From: Pantoea wallisii
Lineage (GTDB): Bacteria > Pseudomonadota > Gammaproteobacteria > Enterobacterales > Enterobacteriaceae
Length of the DNA: 63,406 nucleotides
NCBI RefSeq assembly: GCF_002095485.1
Contig: NZ_MLFS01000021.1
Span: forward strand, 1-63,406
Reading direction: 5' to 3'
The position numbers and the translations under genes are program-made. The notes beneath the pieces are model-generated. The model ran no database searches. It worked only from the letters and a program-made list of their open reading frames with translations, and was not told the DNA's origin. Positions 19,594 through 32,658 of the stretch are shown one piece after another; position 1 is the first letter of the stretch, and every line of letters begins with the position of its first letter.

Positions 19594-21828
19594 ATGGTTG
19601 CGGTTAGAAGTGCGCACTTAAATACGGCGGGGGAGTTTGCCCTTGACCAGTGGATCGCCAGCTTAAGTATCAACAATCCGCAGTCGTGTGAGCGTCTGGC
19701 GGAAACATGGCGCTACTGTGAAACCGAAACGCACGACCATCCTGAACAAGCTCTGCTGCTATGGCGCGGTATTGAGATGGTAGAGATCCTCACCATGCTC
19801 AGTATGGATATTGATAGCCTGCGGGCTGCGCTGCTGTTCCCGCTTGCTCACGCTGAAGTGGTGAGCGAAGAGGCGCTGGAGCAATCCTTCGGTAAAGGCA
19901 TTGTGTCGCTGGTGCACGGTGTGCGCGACATGGACGCCATTCGTCAGCTGAAGGCGATTCACAACGACTCCATGGCCTCTGAGCAGGTGGATAACGTTCG
20001 CCGTATGCTGCTGGCGATGGTGGAGGATTTCCGCTGCGTGGTGATCAAGCTGGCAGAGCGCATCGCTCACCTGCGCGAGATGAAAGACGCGCCGGAAGAT
20101 GAGCGCGTACTGGCGGCCAAAGAGAGCACCAACATCTATGCGCCACTGGCTAACCGCCTGGGTATCGGCCAGCTCAAATGGGAGCTGGAAGATTACTGCT
20201 TCCGCTATCTGCATCCGGACGAATACAAACGCATCGCCAAACTGCTGCATGAAAGACGTATCGATCGTGAGCAATATATCGAGAACTTCGTCGACAACCT
20301 GCGTAAAGAGATGCAGAAAGAGGGCGTACGCGCGGAAGTGTATGGCCGTCCGAAACATATCTACAGTATCTGGCGCAAGATGCAGAAAAAGTCGCTGGCG
20401 TTTGATGAGCTGTTTGACGTGCGCGCAGTGCGTATCGTGGCCGAGCGTCTGCAGGATTGCTACGGCGCGCTCGGAACGGTGCATACGCTCTATCGCCACC
20501 TGCCAAGCGAGTTCGACGACTACGTTGCCAATCCCAAACCAAACGGTTATCAGTCGATTCACACCGTGGTGCTGGGCCCGGAAGGGAAGACGGTCGAGAT
20601 CCAGATTCGTACCCGCCAGATGCACGAAGACGCCGAGCTGGGTGTGGCGGCGCACTGGAAATACAAAGAGGGGCCAACCTCCGGCAACGCACGCGGCTCA
20701 GCCGGTCACGAAGAGCGCATTGCATGGCTGCGTAAGCTGATCACCTGGCAGGAGGAGATGGCGGACTCCGGCGAACTGCTGGAGGAGGTGCGCAGCCAGG
20801 TCTTTGATGACCGCGTCTATGTGTTTACGCCGAAAGGCGACGTGGTGGACTTGCCTGCCGGCTCAACGCCGCTCGACTTTGCCTACCATATTCACAGTGA
20901 TATTGGTCATCGCTGTATTGGCGCGAAAATTGGCGGCCGCATTGTGCCGTTTACCTATCAGTTGCAGATGGGTGATCAGATTGAAGTGATCACGCAGAAG
21001 CAGCCGAACCCGAGCCGTGACTGGCTGAACCCGAATCTTGGTTACATTACCACCAGCCGCGGCCGCTCGAAGATTCAGGCCTGGTTCCGCAAACAGGATC
21101 GTGACAAGAACATCGTTGCCGGCCGGCAGATCCTCGATAACGAGCTTAGCCAGCTGGATATCAGCATGCGCGAGGCCGAGAAGATTCTGCTGCCACGCTA
21201 CAACGTCAGTTCGCAGGATGAGCTGCTGGCGATGATTGGCGGCGGCGATATTCGTCTCAATCAGATGGTCAACTTCCTGCAGGCGAAGCTCAACAAGCCA
21301 AGCGCCGAAGAGGAAGATCGCGAAGCGTTGCGCCAGCTGACGGCAAAATCCCATCACGCTTCCTCGGCGCGTAAAGAGAGCGGGCGCGTGGTGGTGGAGG
21401 GCGTCGGCAATCTGCTGCACCACATTGCGCGCTGCTGCCAGCCGATTCCGGGCGATGATATTGTTGGTTTTATCACTCAGGGGCGCGGTATCTCGATCCA
21501 CCGTGCCGACTGCGATCAGCTCAGCGAACTGATCTCCCATGCGCCGGAGCGTATTGTGGATGCCGTGTGGGGCGAAAGTTACTCCAGCGGCTATTCGCTG
21601 GTGGTGCGCGTCACCGCCAACGATCGCAGCGGTTTGCTGCGTGATATCACTACTATTCTGGCAAACGAGAAGGTTAACGTGCTGGGCGTCTCCAGCCGCA
21701 GCGATACCAAAAAGCAGCTGGCGACCATCGATATGGATATTGAGATCTACAATCAGCAGGTGCTGGGCCGCGTGCTGGCGCGACTCAATCAGGTACCGGA
21801 TATTATCGACGCGCGCCGTTTGCACTGA
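19594..21828 (+). CDS. relA: GTP pyrophosphokinase RelA ((p)ppGpp synthetase I)
   Basis: RelA makes (p)ppGpp when uncharged tRNA occupies the ribosomal A site. The order is pseudo-hydrolase domain (about 1-200), synthetase domain with YGRPKHIYSIWRKM and NPKPNGYQSIHT, a TGS domain (VYVFTPKGDVVDLPAGSTPLDFAYHIH), then the zinc-finger/ACT region including HHIARCCQPIPGD and a terminal ACT domain. The start at 19594 follows GGAGAGGAT and gives 744 aa, exactly E. coli RelA; an ATG at 19579 is not supported. There is no mazEF downstream: mazG follows directly. Confidence 0.97.
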   Translation: MVAVRSAHLNTAGEFALDQWIASLSINNPQSCERLAETWRYCETETHDHPEQALLLWRGIEMVEILTMLSMDIDSLRAALLFPLAHAEVVSEEALEQSFGKGIVSLVHGVRDMDAIRQLKAIHNDSMASEQVDNVRRMLLAMVEDFRCVVIKLAERIAHLREMKDAPEDERVLAAKESTNIYAPLANRLGIGQLKWELEDYCFRYLHPDEYKRIAKLLHERRIDREQYIENFVDNLRKEMQKEGVRAEVYGRPKHIYSIWRKMQKKSLAFDELFDVRAVRIVAERLQDCYGALGTVHTLYRHLPSEFDDYVANPKPNGYQSIHTVVLGPEGKTVEIQIRTRQMHEDAELGVAAHWKYKEGPTSGNARGSAGHEERIAWLRKLITWQEEMADSGELLEEVRSQVFDDRVYVFTPKGDVVDLPAGSTPLDFAYHIHSDIGHRCIGAKIGGRIVPFTYQLQMGDQIEVITQKQPNPSRDWLNPNLGYITTSRGRSKIQAWFRKQDRDKNIVAGRQILDNELSQLDISMREAEKILLPRYNVSSQDELLAMIGGGDIRLNQMVNFLQAKLNKPSAEEEDREALRQLTAKSHHASSARKESGRVVVEGVGNLLHHIARCCQPIPGDDIVGFITQGRGISIHRADCDQLSELISHAPERIVDAVWGESYSSGYSLVVRVTANDRSGLLRDITTILANEKVNVLGVSSRSDTKKQLATIDMDIEIYNQQVLGRVLARLNQVPDIIDARRLH

Positions 21829-21853
21829 TTTTGCCAGGTCATCATAATCTCAG

Positions 21854-21873
21854 GGTCGCCATTTATGGCGACC
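21854..21873. repeat. GGTCGCC palindrome between relA and mazG
   Basis: GGTCGCCATTTATGGCGACC is an inverted repeat with 9-bp arms, followed by TTTCC. It occupies the place where E. coli has mazEF and may act as a weak terminator for relA. Confidence 0.7.
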
Positions 21874-21903
21874 TTTCCATTTTTATTACCATAAGGATCC
21901 TTC

Positions 21904-22695
21904 ATGACTGCCCTCAACCGCCTGCTCACCATCATGCAAACCCTGCGCGATCCGGAGCGCGGTTGCCCGTGGGATCGCGAGCAGACCTTCACCTCCATCG
22001 CGCCTTATACGCTGGAAGAGACCTATGAAGTGCTGGACGCTATCCAGCGCGAAGACTTTGACGATCTGCGCGGTGAGCTCGGCGATCTGCTGTTTCAGGT
22101 GGTGTTCTATGCGCAGATGGCTGATGAGCAGCAGCGTTTTAATTTTGACGACATCTGCAATGCGATCAGCGACAAGCTGGAGCGCCGCCATCCGCATATT
22201 TTTGGGGATAGTCAGGCAGATTCGACTGATGAGGTGCTGAAAAACTGGGAAGCGATTAAACAGCGCGAGCGTTTGGCAAAATCGCAGCACTCGGTGCTGG
22301 ATGACATCCCAAAGGCGCTGCCTGCGCTGATGCGCGCGCACAAAATTCAGAAGCGCTGCAAGACGGTGGGCTTTGACTGGGACAGCCTTGGGCCGGTGCT
22401 GGGCAAGGTGCATGAGGAGATCGATGAAGTGATGCACGAAGCGCAGCAGGCGGTGGTTGATCCCGTGAAGCTGGAGGAGGAGATTGGCGATCTGCTGTTT
22501 GCCACGGTGAACCTCTCACGGCATCTGGGCAGTAAAGCGGAAACCGCGCTGCAGAAAGCCAACGATAAATTTGAGCGTCGCTTCCGTCAGGTAGAAGCGC
22601 TGATCGGCGCGCAGGGGCTGGAGATGCAGGCGGCCACGCTGGAGCAGATGGAAGCCGCCTGGCAGCAGGTGAAACTGAACGAGAACAAGCACTAA
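21904..22695 (+). CDS. mazG: Nucleoside triphosphate pyrophosphohydrolase MazG
   Basis: MazG hydrolyses all NTPs and dNTPs to the monophosphate and PPi, a housecleaning role that also affects the stringent response. There are two tandem MazG all-alpha domains, with metal-binding EExxE-type helices at LEETYEVLDAI/LRGELGDLLFQVVF and at VHEEIDEVMHEA/LEEEIGDLLFATVNL. The 263-aa length equals E. coli. The start follows AAGGATCC. It is separated from relA by only 75 bp. Confidence 0.95.
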   Translation: MTALNRLLTIMQTLRDPERGCPWDREQTFTSIAPYTLEETYEVLDAIQREDFDDLRGELGDLLFQVVFYAQMADEQQRFNFDDICNAISDKLERRHPHIFGDSQADSTDEVLKNWEAIKQRERLAKSQHSVLDDIPKALPALMRAHKIQKRCKTVGFDWDSLGPVLGKVHEEIDEVMHEAQQAVVDPVKLEEEIGDLLFATVNLSRHLGSKAETALQKANDKFERRFRQVEALIGAQGLEMQAATLEQMEAAWQQVKLNENKH

Positions 22696-22922
22696 GCAGA
22701 ATCTGCTCGTTATTCCAGCGCTGTGCATAAAATCGCCGCTTGCGCTTACTCGATTCAGCCAGGCGGCAAGTTTGTGACGTACATCAACATTTCCCGGCGT
22801 CCTATCCAGTATGTTACGGACTGCAATGCGCGGGAGGATGGTGTGATTCATCAATTGTGGCTGCGGACGACTTCGGGTATACTGCTTTCCCGTCCTGGTT
22901 ATTCCACCGTCTTTAAACCTAA

Positions 22923-24575
<1,653 letters not shown>

Positions 24576-24585
24576 AAGTTTAACG

Positions 24586-24614
24586 AACAGCGCGCGAACT
24601 TTTCGCGCGTTGTT
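24586..24614 (+). terminator. Hairpin between pyrG and eno
   Basis: AACAGCGCGCGA pairs with TCGCGCGTTGTT, with one G-T wobble, in the 77-bp gap. It is followed by only a short T-rich stretch, so it is probably a partial terminator allowing pyrG-eno readthrough. Confidence 0.5.
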
Positions 24615-24628
24615 TGTCTTAGGATTGA

Positions 24629-25950
<1,322 letters not shown>

Positions 25951-25991
25951 TCGCCTGCTGATGCTGCCGCACGGCGGCATCGCCACCCTCA

Positions 25992-26021
25992 AAGCCCCGC
26001 TCCGGCGGGGCTTTTGCTTTT
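25992..26021 (+). terminator. Intrinsic terminator of eno
   Basis: AAGCCCCGC and GCGGGGCTT form a 9-bp GC-rich stem, followed by TTTGCTTTTT. A second imperfect stem (GATGCTGCC/GGCGGCATC) precedes it at 25960-25981. Confidence 0.9.
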
Positions 26022-26098
26022 TATGGCACGATGCAGCTGTGTCGCCGCGTGCAAAATCTGCCATAATCTGCGCCTCGAATTTCTGACGTGAGTGAAAA

Positions 26099-26770
26099 AT
26101 GTTCTACCCGATTAACGAAATGTTCCAGACGCTGCAGGGCGAAGGGTTTTATACCGGCGTGCCGGCCATCTTTATCCGCTTACAGGGATGTCCGGTGGGG
26201 TGTAGCTGGTGTGATACCAAACATACCTGGGAAAAGCATGCGGATCGGGAGACATCGCTGGGCGATATTCTGGTTAAAACCGTCGAGAGTGACGCCTGGG
26301 GCAGCGCCGATGCCGCCACGCTGATCGAGACTATCCAGCGTCAGGGCTGGACCGCGCGCCATATCGTGATCACCGGCGGCGAGCCGGCGATTTTTGACCT
26401 GCGCCCGCTTACGGATGCGCTGGAAGCAGGCGGTTTTCAGTGCCAGATTGAGACCAGCGGCACGCATGAGGTGCACTGCTCGGCCGCGACCTGGGTGACG
26501 GTTTCACCGAAAGTGAACATGCGGGGTGGCTACGATGTGCTGCCACAGGCGCTGCAGCGGGCGGATGAGATCAAACATCCGGTGGCGCGTGAGCGTGACG
26601 TAGAAGCGCTGGATGCGTTGCTGGCCGGCCTGGGCGATGAGAAAAAGCGTATCGTGGCACTGCAGCCCATCAGCCGTGGCGATGCGGCAACAAAACTGTG
26701 TATTGAGACCTGCATTGCCCGCAACTGGCGCCTGTCGATGCAGACGCATAAGTATTTGAATATCGCCTGA
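26099..26770 (+). CDS. queE: 7-carboxy-7-deazaguanine synthase QueE
   Basis: QueE is a radical-SAM enzyme that converts 6-carboxy-tetrahydropterin (the QueD product) to 7-carboxy-7-deazaguanine in queuosine biosynthesis. The cluster-binding cysteines C31, C35 and C38 are in CPVGCSWCDTKHTW, and ITGGEP and VTVSPKVNMRGGY are conserved. The length of 223 aa matches the E. coli protein, which has also been linked to inhibition of septation under stress. It lies after eno; queD is 1 kb downstream on the other strand. Confidence 0.95.
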   Translation: MFYPINEMFQTLQGEGFYTGVPAIFIRLQGCPVGCSWCDTKHTWEKHADRETSLGDILVKTVESDAWGSADAATLIETIQRQGWTARHIVITGGEPAIFDLRPLTDALEAGGFQCQIETSGTHEVHCSAATWVTVSPKVNMRGGYDVLPQALQRADEIKHPVARERDVEALDALLAGLGDEKKRIVALQPISRGDAATKLCIETCIARNWRLSMQTHKYLNIA

Positions 26771-26776
26771 TACCCG

Positions 26777-26796
26777 GTGCGCATTAATGCGCGCCC
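26777..26796. repeat. GGTGCGCAT-type palindrome after queE
   Basis: GGTGCGCATTAATGCGCGCC is a near-perfect inverted repeat just past queE, 26 bp before a GGTCGCC palindrome. The pair seems to be two members of the same intergenic family. Confidence 0.6.
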
Positions 26797-26822
26797 TACA
26801 AAAAATCACACCCGTACCGTAG

Positions 26823-26842
26823 GGTCGCCATTAATGGCGACC
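26823..26842. repeat. GGTCGCC palindrome between queE and the pyrophosphatase gene
   Basis: GGTCGCCATTAATGGCGACC is a perfect 20-bp palindrome in the convergent gap. It is the best example of the family in this window. Confidence 0.75.
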
Positions 26843-26875
26843 TTGTTCATTACCGCACTGGCGCAACTCTGCCGT

Positions 26876-27475
26876 TTACTGCTTCGCTTTATAGGCATCG
26901 AACGCCTGTTTAATCTCCGCTTTGGCTTTAGCGGCATCTTCAAAACCGTTCAGCTCCACCTTCTTGCGCCCATCCGGCAACTGCTTATACACACGGAAAA
27001 ACGCTTCCAGACGCTGCTGCTCAACCTTCGGCAGATCGCGCATCTCTTTGATATCGTCGTAAGTCGGATCAATTTTGCTGGCGGGCACAGCGACAATCTT
27101 ATCGTCCACCTCGCCGCCATCGATCATCTTCAGCACGCCAATCGGCCGCAGTTTAATCAGTGTTCCCGGCTGTAATGGCGCGCGGGTATAGAAAATCACA
27201 TCCAGCGGATCGTTATCACCGCCCAGCGACTGGGTCAGTGAGCCGTAGTTAGCCGGATAGGCTACCGGCATGGACTGGAAACGATCGGCGACAATAAAGC
27301 CGGTTTTAGCGTCGGTCTCATATTTGATCATGCCACCCGCCGGAATTTCCGTTACTGCATAAAACTCATCCGGCATACTCTCCGGCTGAGGGAAATCCAG
27401 CACGTTTTCCGCCTGAACGGCAGCAGAGGCAGTGATAAAAACAGCAAGCAGAGAGAGGCGTTTCACGAAGTTCAT
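26876..27475 (-). CDS. Predicted exported family I inorganic pyrophosphatase
   Basis: The product is 199 aa. Residues 1-22 form a Sec-type signal peptide (two positive charges, a hydrophobic run LSLLAVFITASAAV and a VQA cleavage site), leaving a mature protein of about 177 aa, the size of a cytosolic Ppa. The family I signature DNDPLD is at 87-92, and EIPAGGMIKYE, VAYPANYG and PLQPGTLIKLRPIGVLKMIDGGE follow the Ppa pattern. It is therefore expected to hydrolyse PPi to phosphate in the periplasm. E. coli has no such gene here. It is a single minus-strand gene between queE and queD; its physiological role is unknown. Confidence 0.88.
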   Translation of the reverse strand: MNFVKRLSLLAVFITASAAVQAENVLDFPQPESMPDEFYAVTEIPAGGMIKYETDAKTGFIVADRFQSMPVAYPANYGSLTQSLGGDNDPLDVIFYTRAPLQPGTLIKLRPIGVLKMIDGGEVDDKIVAVPASKIDPTYDDIKEMRDLPKVEQQRLEAFFRVYKQLPDGRKKVELNGFEDAAKAKAEIKQAFDAYKAKQ

Positions 27476-27589
27476 TGTTGATTCTCTTGATCTTTAATGA
27501 AGGAGACAACAACGTAGAGGGGATGTGTTACAGCGAGATGAATTAGCTGCATTAAATGGTTCAATGGTAGATACAGGCAGTCACAATGA

Positions 27590-27722
27590 TTTGGATGTCG
27601 AGGGCCAAGAATTCCACGTTGCAGGAAGGCGGCAACCGCGTTCATCCCCGGGAGCTTACATCAGTAAGTGACCGGGGTGGACAAGGGCGGCCAACGCACC
27701 TGCAGCGCGGAAGATGAAGGTC
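27590..27722. repeat. Intergenic repeat related to the one at the left window end
   Basis: The core at 27645-27679 is a palindrome (CCCCGGGAGC, then TTACATCAGTAA, then GACCGGGG). It is the reverse complement, with a few changes, of the core at 50-82. Outer arms (AAGGCGGCAACCGCG... and ...CAAGGGCGGCCAACGC) are also partly shared. It fills most of the 247-bp gap between queD and the pyrophosphatase gene. Confidence 0.6.
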
Positions 27723-28082
27723 TCAACCCTTATAAACGCAGCCTGCTGTACAGGTCTCTTTAATCATCACCGCGCTCAACTCGGGCAGCAGCGGCTTCAT
27801 CTGATCCCAGATCCACTTCGCCAGGACTTCGCTGGTCGGGTTATCCAGACCGGGGATATCATTCAGATAGTGGTGATCAAGGCGATCGTAAATCGGCATA
27901 AACGCCGCCTTCAGTTCGGCAAAATCCATTACCCAACCGGTGTGCGCATCCACTTCACCGGTAATTTCCAGCCGCACCAAAAACGAATGACCGTGCAGGC
28001 GGCCGCATTTGTGCCCTTCAGGCACGTGAGGTAAGCGGTGGGCCGCTTCAAACTGGAACTCTTTAAACAGCGTGGTAGACAT
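27723..28082 (-). CDS. queD: 6-carboxy-5,6,7,8-tetrahydropterin synthase QueD
   Basis: QueD turns 7,8-dihydroneopterin triphosphate into 6-carboxy-tetrahydropterin, the first committed step to queuosine. It is a PTPS-family protein: zinc-binding H15, H30 and H32 and the catalytic C26 in [22 protein letters not shown], and the C-terminal [14 protein letters not shown]. The length is 119 aa (121 in E. coli). It is divergent from cysJ, as in E. coli, with a 296-bp intergenic region. Confidence 0.95.
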   Translation of the reverse strand: MSTTLFKEFQFEAAHRLPHVPEGHKCGRLHGHSFLVRLEITGEVDAHTGWVMDFAELKAAFMPIYDRLDHHYLNDIPGLDNPTSEVLAKWIWDQMKPLLPELSAVMIKETCTAGCVYKG

Positions 28083-28192
28083 AATGGCCTCAGACGAAAA
28101 AACCGCTGAAGTCTACCTGAATTGCAGATTTTTCGCACCCGCCAGCCGCGAAAAGGGCATTTTACGCGCGTGACGGCAGGAACAGCTAAATT

Positions 28193-28209
28193 AACTGATT
28201 GAATCAGTT
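28193..28209. promoter_or_regulatory. 17-bp palindrome in the queD/cysJ control region
   Basis: AACTGATT-G-AATCAGTT is a perfect inverted repeat about 170 bp upstream of cysJ. The cysJIH promoter is expected in this interval under CysB control, but CysB sites are poorly conserved and I cannot assign this palindrome to CysB. Confidence 0.3.
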
Positions 28210-28378
28210 CACCTTTATTTACCACTTTTGCAGGTTAACTTTATCCAAAAAACCACTTAGTCGTTTTGGTTATTTAATATGTCGAAGCCGTATTTAATCG
28301 TTAATATACAGGCCGGTAACCTACCCACTCTTCCGCCGCTTCCCGGTACGGATTTCTGACACTGGAATTTTTAACGCG

Positions 28379-30181
28379 ATGACGACTCAGGCACCCCCAG
28401 CAATGCTTCCGCTATCCCCGGAGCAACTTACGCGCTTACAGGCGGCGACGACCGATTTCAATCCTACCCAGCTGGCCTGGCTCTCCGGCTATTTCTGGGG
28501 CATGGTCAATCAGCAGCCTGGAGCGGGTGTCGCTTCAGCGCCGGCGCAAGCCGAAGCGCCGGGCATCACGCTGATCTCCGCTTCGCAAACCGGCAATGCG
28601 CGTCGCCTTGCGGAGCAACTGCGTGACGATCTGCTGGCGGCCAAACTGAGCGTCAACCTGGTCAACGCCGGGGATTACAAATTCAAACAGATCGGCCAGG
28701 AAAAACTGCTGGTCATCGTCACCTCCACGCAGGGCGAGGGCGAACCACCGGAAGAGGCGGTCGCGCTGCACAAATTCCTGCTGTCGAAAAAAGCGCCGAA
28801 GCTGGACGGTGCCGCCTTTGCCGTGTTTGGCCTTGGCGATACCTCTTATGAGTTCTTCAGCAAAGCGGGTAAAGATTTCGACAGCCGCCTGGCGGAGCTG
28901 GGCGCCGAGCGCCTGCTGGATCGCGTGGATGCTGACGTCGAGTACAGCGAGCTCGCCAGCGCCTGGCGTTTACAACTTACCGACCTGCTTAAAGCGCGTG
29001 TACCCAGTGCGACACCGGCGCAGGCAGCGGTCAGCGCGGCGGGCAGCGTCAATGTGATCGACAGCAGCCCCTACACTAAAGAGGCACCGCTCACCGCCAG
29101 CTTCGCGCTCAATCAGAAAATCACCGGTCGTGACTCTGATAAAGACGTGCGCCACATTGAGATCGACTTAGGCGACTCCGGCCTGCGCTATCAGCCGGGC
29201 GATGCGCTTGGCGTTTGGTATGAGAATGACGCTGAACTGGTGCAGGAGTTACTGCAGCTGGTGTGGCTGAAAGGGGATGAGCAGGTTGAGGTGCGCGGCG
29301 AAACGCTGCCGCTGGCCGATGCGCTGCAGAAGCATTTCGAGCTAACCGTTAATACCCCACAAATTGTTGAGCAGTATGCGACGCTGTCGCGCAATGAGGC
29401 GCTGCTGGCGCTGGCCGGCGACAAGCCGAAACTGCAGAGCTATGCGCAGAGCTTCCCGATTGTCGATATGGTGCGTCAGGCACCGACCGAACTCAACGCC
29501 GAACAGCTGATCGGCCTGCTGCGTCCGCTGACGCCGCGCCTCTACTCCATCGCCTCTTCGCAGGCGGAGAACGAAACCGAAGTGCACATTACCGTAGGTG
29601 CCGTACGCTATGAGATTGATGGTCGCCAGCGCGGCGGCGGCGCGTCCACCTGGCTGGCGGATCGCATTGAAGAAGATGGCGAGATTCGCGTCTTTATTGA
29701 GCATAACGACAACTTCCGTCTGCCGGCCAACCCGGAAACGCCGGTAATCATGATCGGCCCGGGCACCGGCATTGCGCCGTTCCGCGCCTTTATGCAGCAG
29801 CGCGATAACGAGGGCGCCGGCGGCAAAAACTGGCTGTTCTTTGGTAATCCGCACTTTACCGACGATTTTCTCTATCAGGTGGAGTGGCAGAAATACGTTA
29901 AAGATGGCCTGCTGACCAACATCGATCTGGCGTGGTCACGCGATCAGGCAGAGAAGATTTACGTACAGGATAAAATCCGTGCCAAAGGTGCGGAAGTGTG
30001 GCGCTGGATTCAGGAAGGCGCGCACCTTTACGTCTGCGGCGATGCCAATCGCATGGCGAAGGACGTTGAGCAGGCATTACTGGATGTGGTGGTCGAACAC
30101 GGCGCTATGGATCGTGAAACGGCTGACGAATTTTTAAGTGAGCTGCGCATTGAGCGCCGTTATCAGCGAGACGTTTACTAA
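28379..30181 (+). CDS. cysJ: Sulfite reductase [NADPH] flavoprotein alpha subunit CysJ
   Basis: CysJ passes electrons from NADPH through FAD and FMN to CysI. The flavodoxin-like FMN domain lies at about 60-205 ([42 protein letters not shown]). The FAD domain has LYSIASS, and the C-terminal NADP-binding part has [18 protein letters not shown] and [13 protein letters not shown]. It is 600 aa (599 in E. coli). The stop TAA at 30179-30181 overlaps the ATG of cysI by one base (TAATG), so the two subunits are coupled. Confidence 0.96.
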   Translation: MTTQAPPAMLPLSPEQLTRLQAATTDFNPTQLAWLSGYFWGMVNQQPGAGVASAPAQAEAPGITLISASQTGNARRLAEQLRDDLLAAKLSVNLVNAGDYKFKQIGQEKLLVIVTSTQGEGEPPEEAVALHKFLLSKKAPKLDGAAFAVFGLGDTSYEFFSKAGKDFDSRLAELGAERLLDRVDADVEYSELASAWRLQLTDLLKARVPSATPAQAAVSAAGSVNVIDSSPYTKEAPLTASFALNQKITGRDSDKDVRHIEIDLGDSGLRYQPGDALGVWYENDAELVQELLQLVWLKGDEQVEVRGETLPLADALQKHFELTVNTPQIVEQYATLSRNEALLALAGDKPKLQSYAQSFPIVDMVRQAPTELNAEQLIGLLRPLTPRLYSIASSQAENETEVHITVGAVRYEIDGRQRGGGASTWLADRIEEDGEIRVFIEHNDNFRLPANPETPVIMIGPGTGIAPFRAFMQQRDNEGAGGKNWLFFGNPHFTDDFLYQVEWQKYVKDGLLTNIDLAWSRDQAEKIYVQDKIRAKGAEVWRWIQEGAHLYVCGDANRMAKDVEQALLDVVVEHGAMDRETADEFLSELRIERRYQRDVY

Positions 30182-31904
30182 TGAGCGAAAAACATCCTGG
30201 ACCGCTGGTCGTTGAAGGCAAGCTGGTTGACGCTGAGCGTCTGAAAAAACAGAGCAACTATCTGCGTGGCACCATCCTCGAGGACCTTGATGAGGGGCTG
30301 ACCGGTGGCTTCAATGGCGATAACTTCCTGCTGATCCGTTTCCACGGGATGTACCAGCAGGATGACCGCGACATTCGCGCTGAGCGCGCGGCGCAGAAGC
30401 TGGAACCGCGCCATGCCATGATGCTGCGTTGCCGTCTGCCGGGTGGCATCATCACGCCAACCCAGTGGCTGGCAATTGATAAGTTTGCCACCGATAAGAC
30501 CCTTTATGGCAGCATCCGTCTGACCAACCGTCAGACCTTCCAGTTCCACGGTATTCTGAAGAAGAATGTGAAGCCGTCGCATCAGATGCTGCACGAAGTG
30601 GGACTGGACGCGCTGGCCACCGCCAACGACGTTAACCGCAACGTGCTGTGCACCTCCAACCCGGTAGAGTCCGAGCTGCATCAGGAAGCGTACGAGTGGG
30701 CGAAAAAGCTCTCTGAGCACCTGCTGCCGCAGACGCGCGCCTACGCTGAGATCTGGTGGGATCAGGAAAAGGTTGCCACCACGGATCAGGAGCCGATCCT
30801 GGGCGAAACCTACCTGCCGCGTAAGTTCAAAACTACCGTGGTCGTGCCGCCGCATAACGATGTTGATCTGCACGCCAACGATCTCAACTTCATCGCTATC
30901 GCGGAGAACGGCAAGCTGGTTGGTTTTAACCTGCTGGTGGGCGGTGGCCTGTCGATTGAGCACGGCAACAAAGCCACCTATGCGCGTACCGCCAGTGAGT
31001 TTGGTTTCCTGCCGGTGGAGAAGATCCTTGATGTGGCAGCGGCGGTAGTGACCACGCAGCGCGACTGGGGTAACCGTACCGATCGTAAAAACGCCAAAAC
31101 CAAATATACGCTGGAGCGCGTAGGCGTTGAGACCTTTAAAGCGGAAGTGGAGAAACGCGCCGGACTGACCTTCGCACCTATCCGTCCGTACGCCTTCACC
31201 ACCCGTGGCGATCGTATCGGCTGGGTCAAAGGCATTGATAAGAAGTGGCACCTGACGCTGTTCATCGAAAACGGCCGCCTGCTGGACTATCCGGGGCGCC
31301 CGCTGAAGAGCGGTATCGCCGAAATTGCCAAAGTACACCAGGGCGATTTCCGCCTGACCGCCAACCAGAACCTGATTGTGGCGGGCGTGCCGGAGCAGCA
31401 GAAAGCGCAGATTGAAGCCATTGCCCGCGAACATGGGTTGATGGAAGCGGTAACGCCGCAGCGCGAAAACTCAATGGCCTGCGTGGCGTTTCCGACCTGT
31501 CCGCTGGCGATGGCCGAAGCCGAACGCTTCCTGCCGTCGTTCGTAACCAAAGTGGAAGAGATCATGCACGCGCATGGCGTGGGCGAAGAGCACATCGTGT
31601 TACGCGTTACCGGTTGTCCCAACGGTTGCGGCCGTGCCATGCTGGCAGAACTGGGTCTGGTGGGCAAAGCGCCAGGCCGTTACAACCTGCATATCGGCGG
31701 GAACCGCATCGGCACCCGTATTCCGCGTATGTACCGTGAGAACATCACGGAGAACGAGATCCTCGCCACCATTGATGAGCTGGTCGCGCGCTGGCAACCG
31801 GGCGCAACCCTGACGAAGGCTTCGGCGATTTCGTGGTACGCGTGGGCATTATTAAAGCCGTGCTCGATCCTGCCCGTGATTTCTGGGACGCGGAGGCCGT
31901 ATGA
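30181..31904 (+). pseudogene. cysI: Sulfite reductase hemoprotein beta subunit CysI, 3' frameshift as read
   Basis: CysI reduces sulfite to sulfide with siroheme and a 4Fe-4S cluster. The ferredoxin-like repeats and the cluster cysteines ([14 protein letters not shown] and [16 protein letters not shown]) are intact. Near 31806-31812 the reading frame slips: as read, the protein ends in unrelated residues at 31914. One extra base in AACCC restores [26 protein letters not shown] and a TGA at 31902-31904, giving 574 aa (570 in E. coli). That stop overlaps the cysH ATG at 31901. Only the last 30 or so residues are affected. Confidence 0.93.
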
Positions 31905-32634
31905 CGGTACTTGATCTCGCAACATTGAATAGCGGCAGCAAAGTGGACCGCATCATGCGCTGGCCGAAAGCAACGTGCAGCTGGAGTCGCTCAGTGCGGA
32001 GCAGCGCGTAAGCTGGGCGCTGAAGCAGCTGCCAGGCGCGTTTGTGCTCTCCTCCAGCTTTGGCATTCAGGCAGCGGTGCTGCTGCACATGGTCACGCAG
32101 CAGAAACCGGATATTCCGGTCATCCTTACCGATACCGGCTATCTGTTTCCGGAAACCTACCGCTTCATTGATGAACTGACGCAGCAGCTCAATCTGAACC
32201 TGCAGATCTTCCGCGCCGAGACTTCGGCGGCATGGCAGGAGGCGCGCTACGGCAAACTGTGGGAGCAGGGCGTGGAAGGGATTGAGCAGTACAACCAGAT
32301 CAACAAAGTGGAGCCGATGAACCGCGCGCTGGGGACGCTGGGCGCACAAACCTGGTTTGCCGGTTTGCGCCGCGATCAATCCGGCAGCCGCGCCAGCCTG
32401 CCGGTGCTGGCGGTGCAGCGCGGCGTGTTCAAGATTCTGCCTATCATTGACTGGGATAACCGCCAGGTGCATCAGTACCTGAAGCAGCACGGTCTGAAGT
32501 ACCATCCGCTGTGGGACGAAGGGTATCTGTCAGTCGGGGATACGCACACCACACGCAAGTGGGAGCCCGGCATGGCGGAAGAGGAGACGCGCTTCTTTGG
32601 TCTGAAGCGCGAATGCGGATTACATGAAGGTTAA
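31901..32634 (+). pseudogene. cysH: Phosphoadenosine phosphosulfate reductase CysH, 5' frameshift as read
   Basis: CysH reduces PAPS to sulfite with thioredoxin. The open frame from 31975 starts at [10 protein letters not shown] and contains [41 protein letters not shown] and the catalytic-cysteine tail RECGLHEG. The true start is the ATG at 31901 ([18 protein letters not shown]), out of frame with the rest. One G is missing after 31957 (ATGCGCTGG for ATGGCGCTGG). Restored, the protein is 244 aa, exactly E. coli CysH, and its ATG overlaps the restored cysI stop. Confidence 0.93.
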
Positions 32635-32658
32635 GGCCTGAAAGAGACCGCAGATAGC

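Noticed and set aside
20863..21825. 320-codon minus-strand ORF inside relA
   Set aside because: Shadow of relA codon bias; relA is exactly full length and conserved on the other strand.
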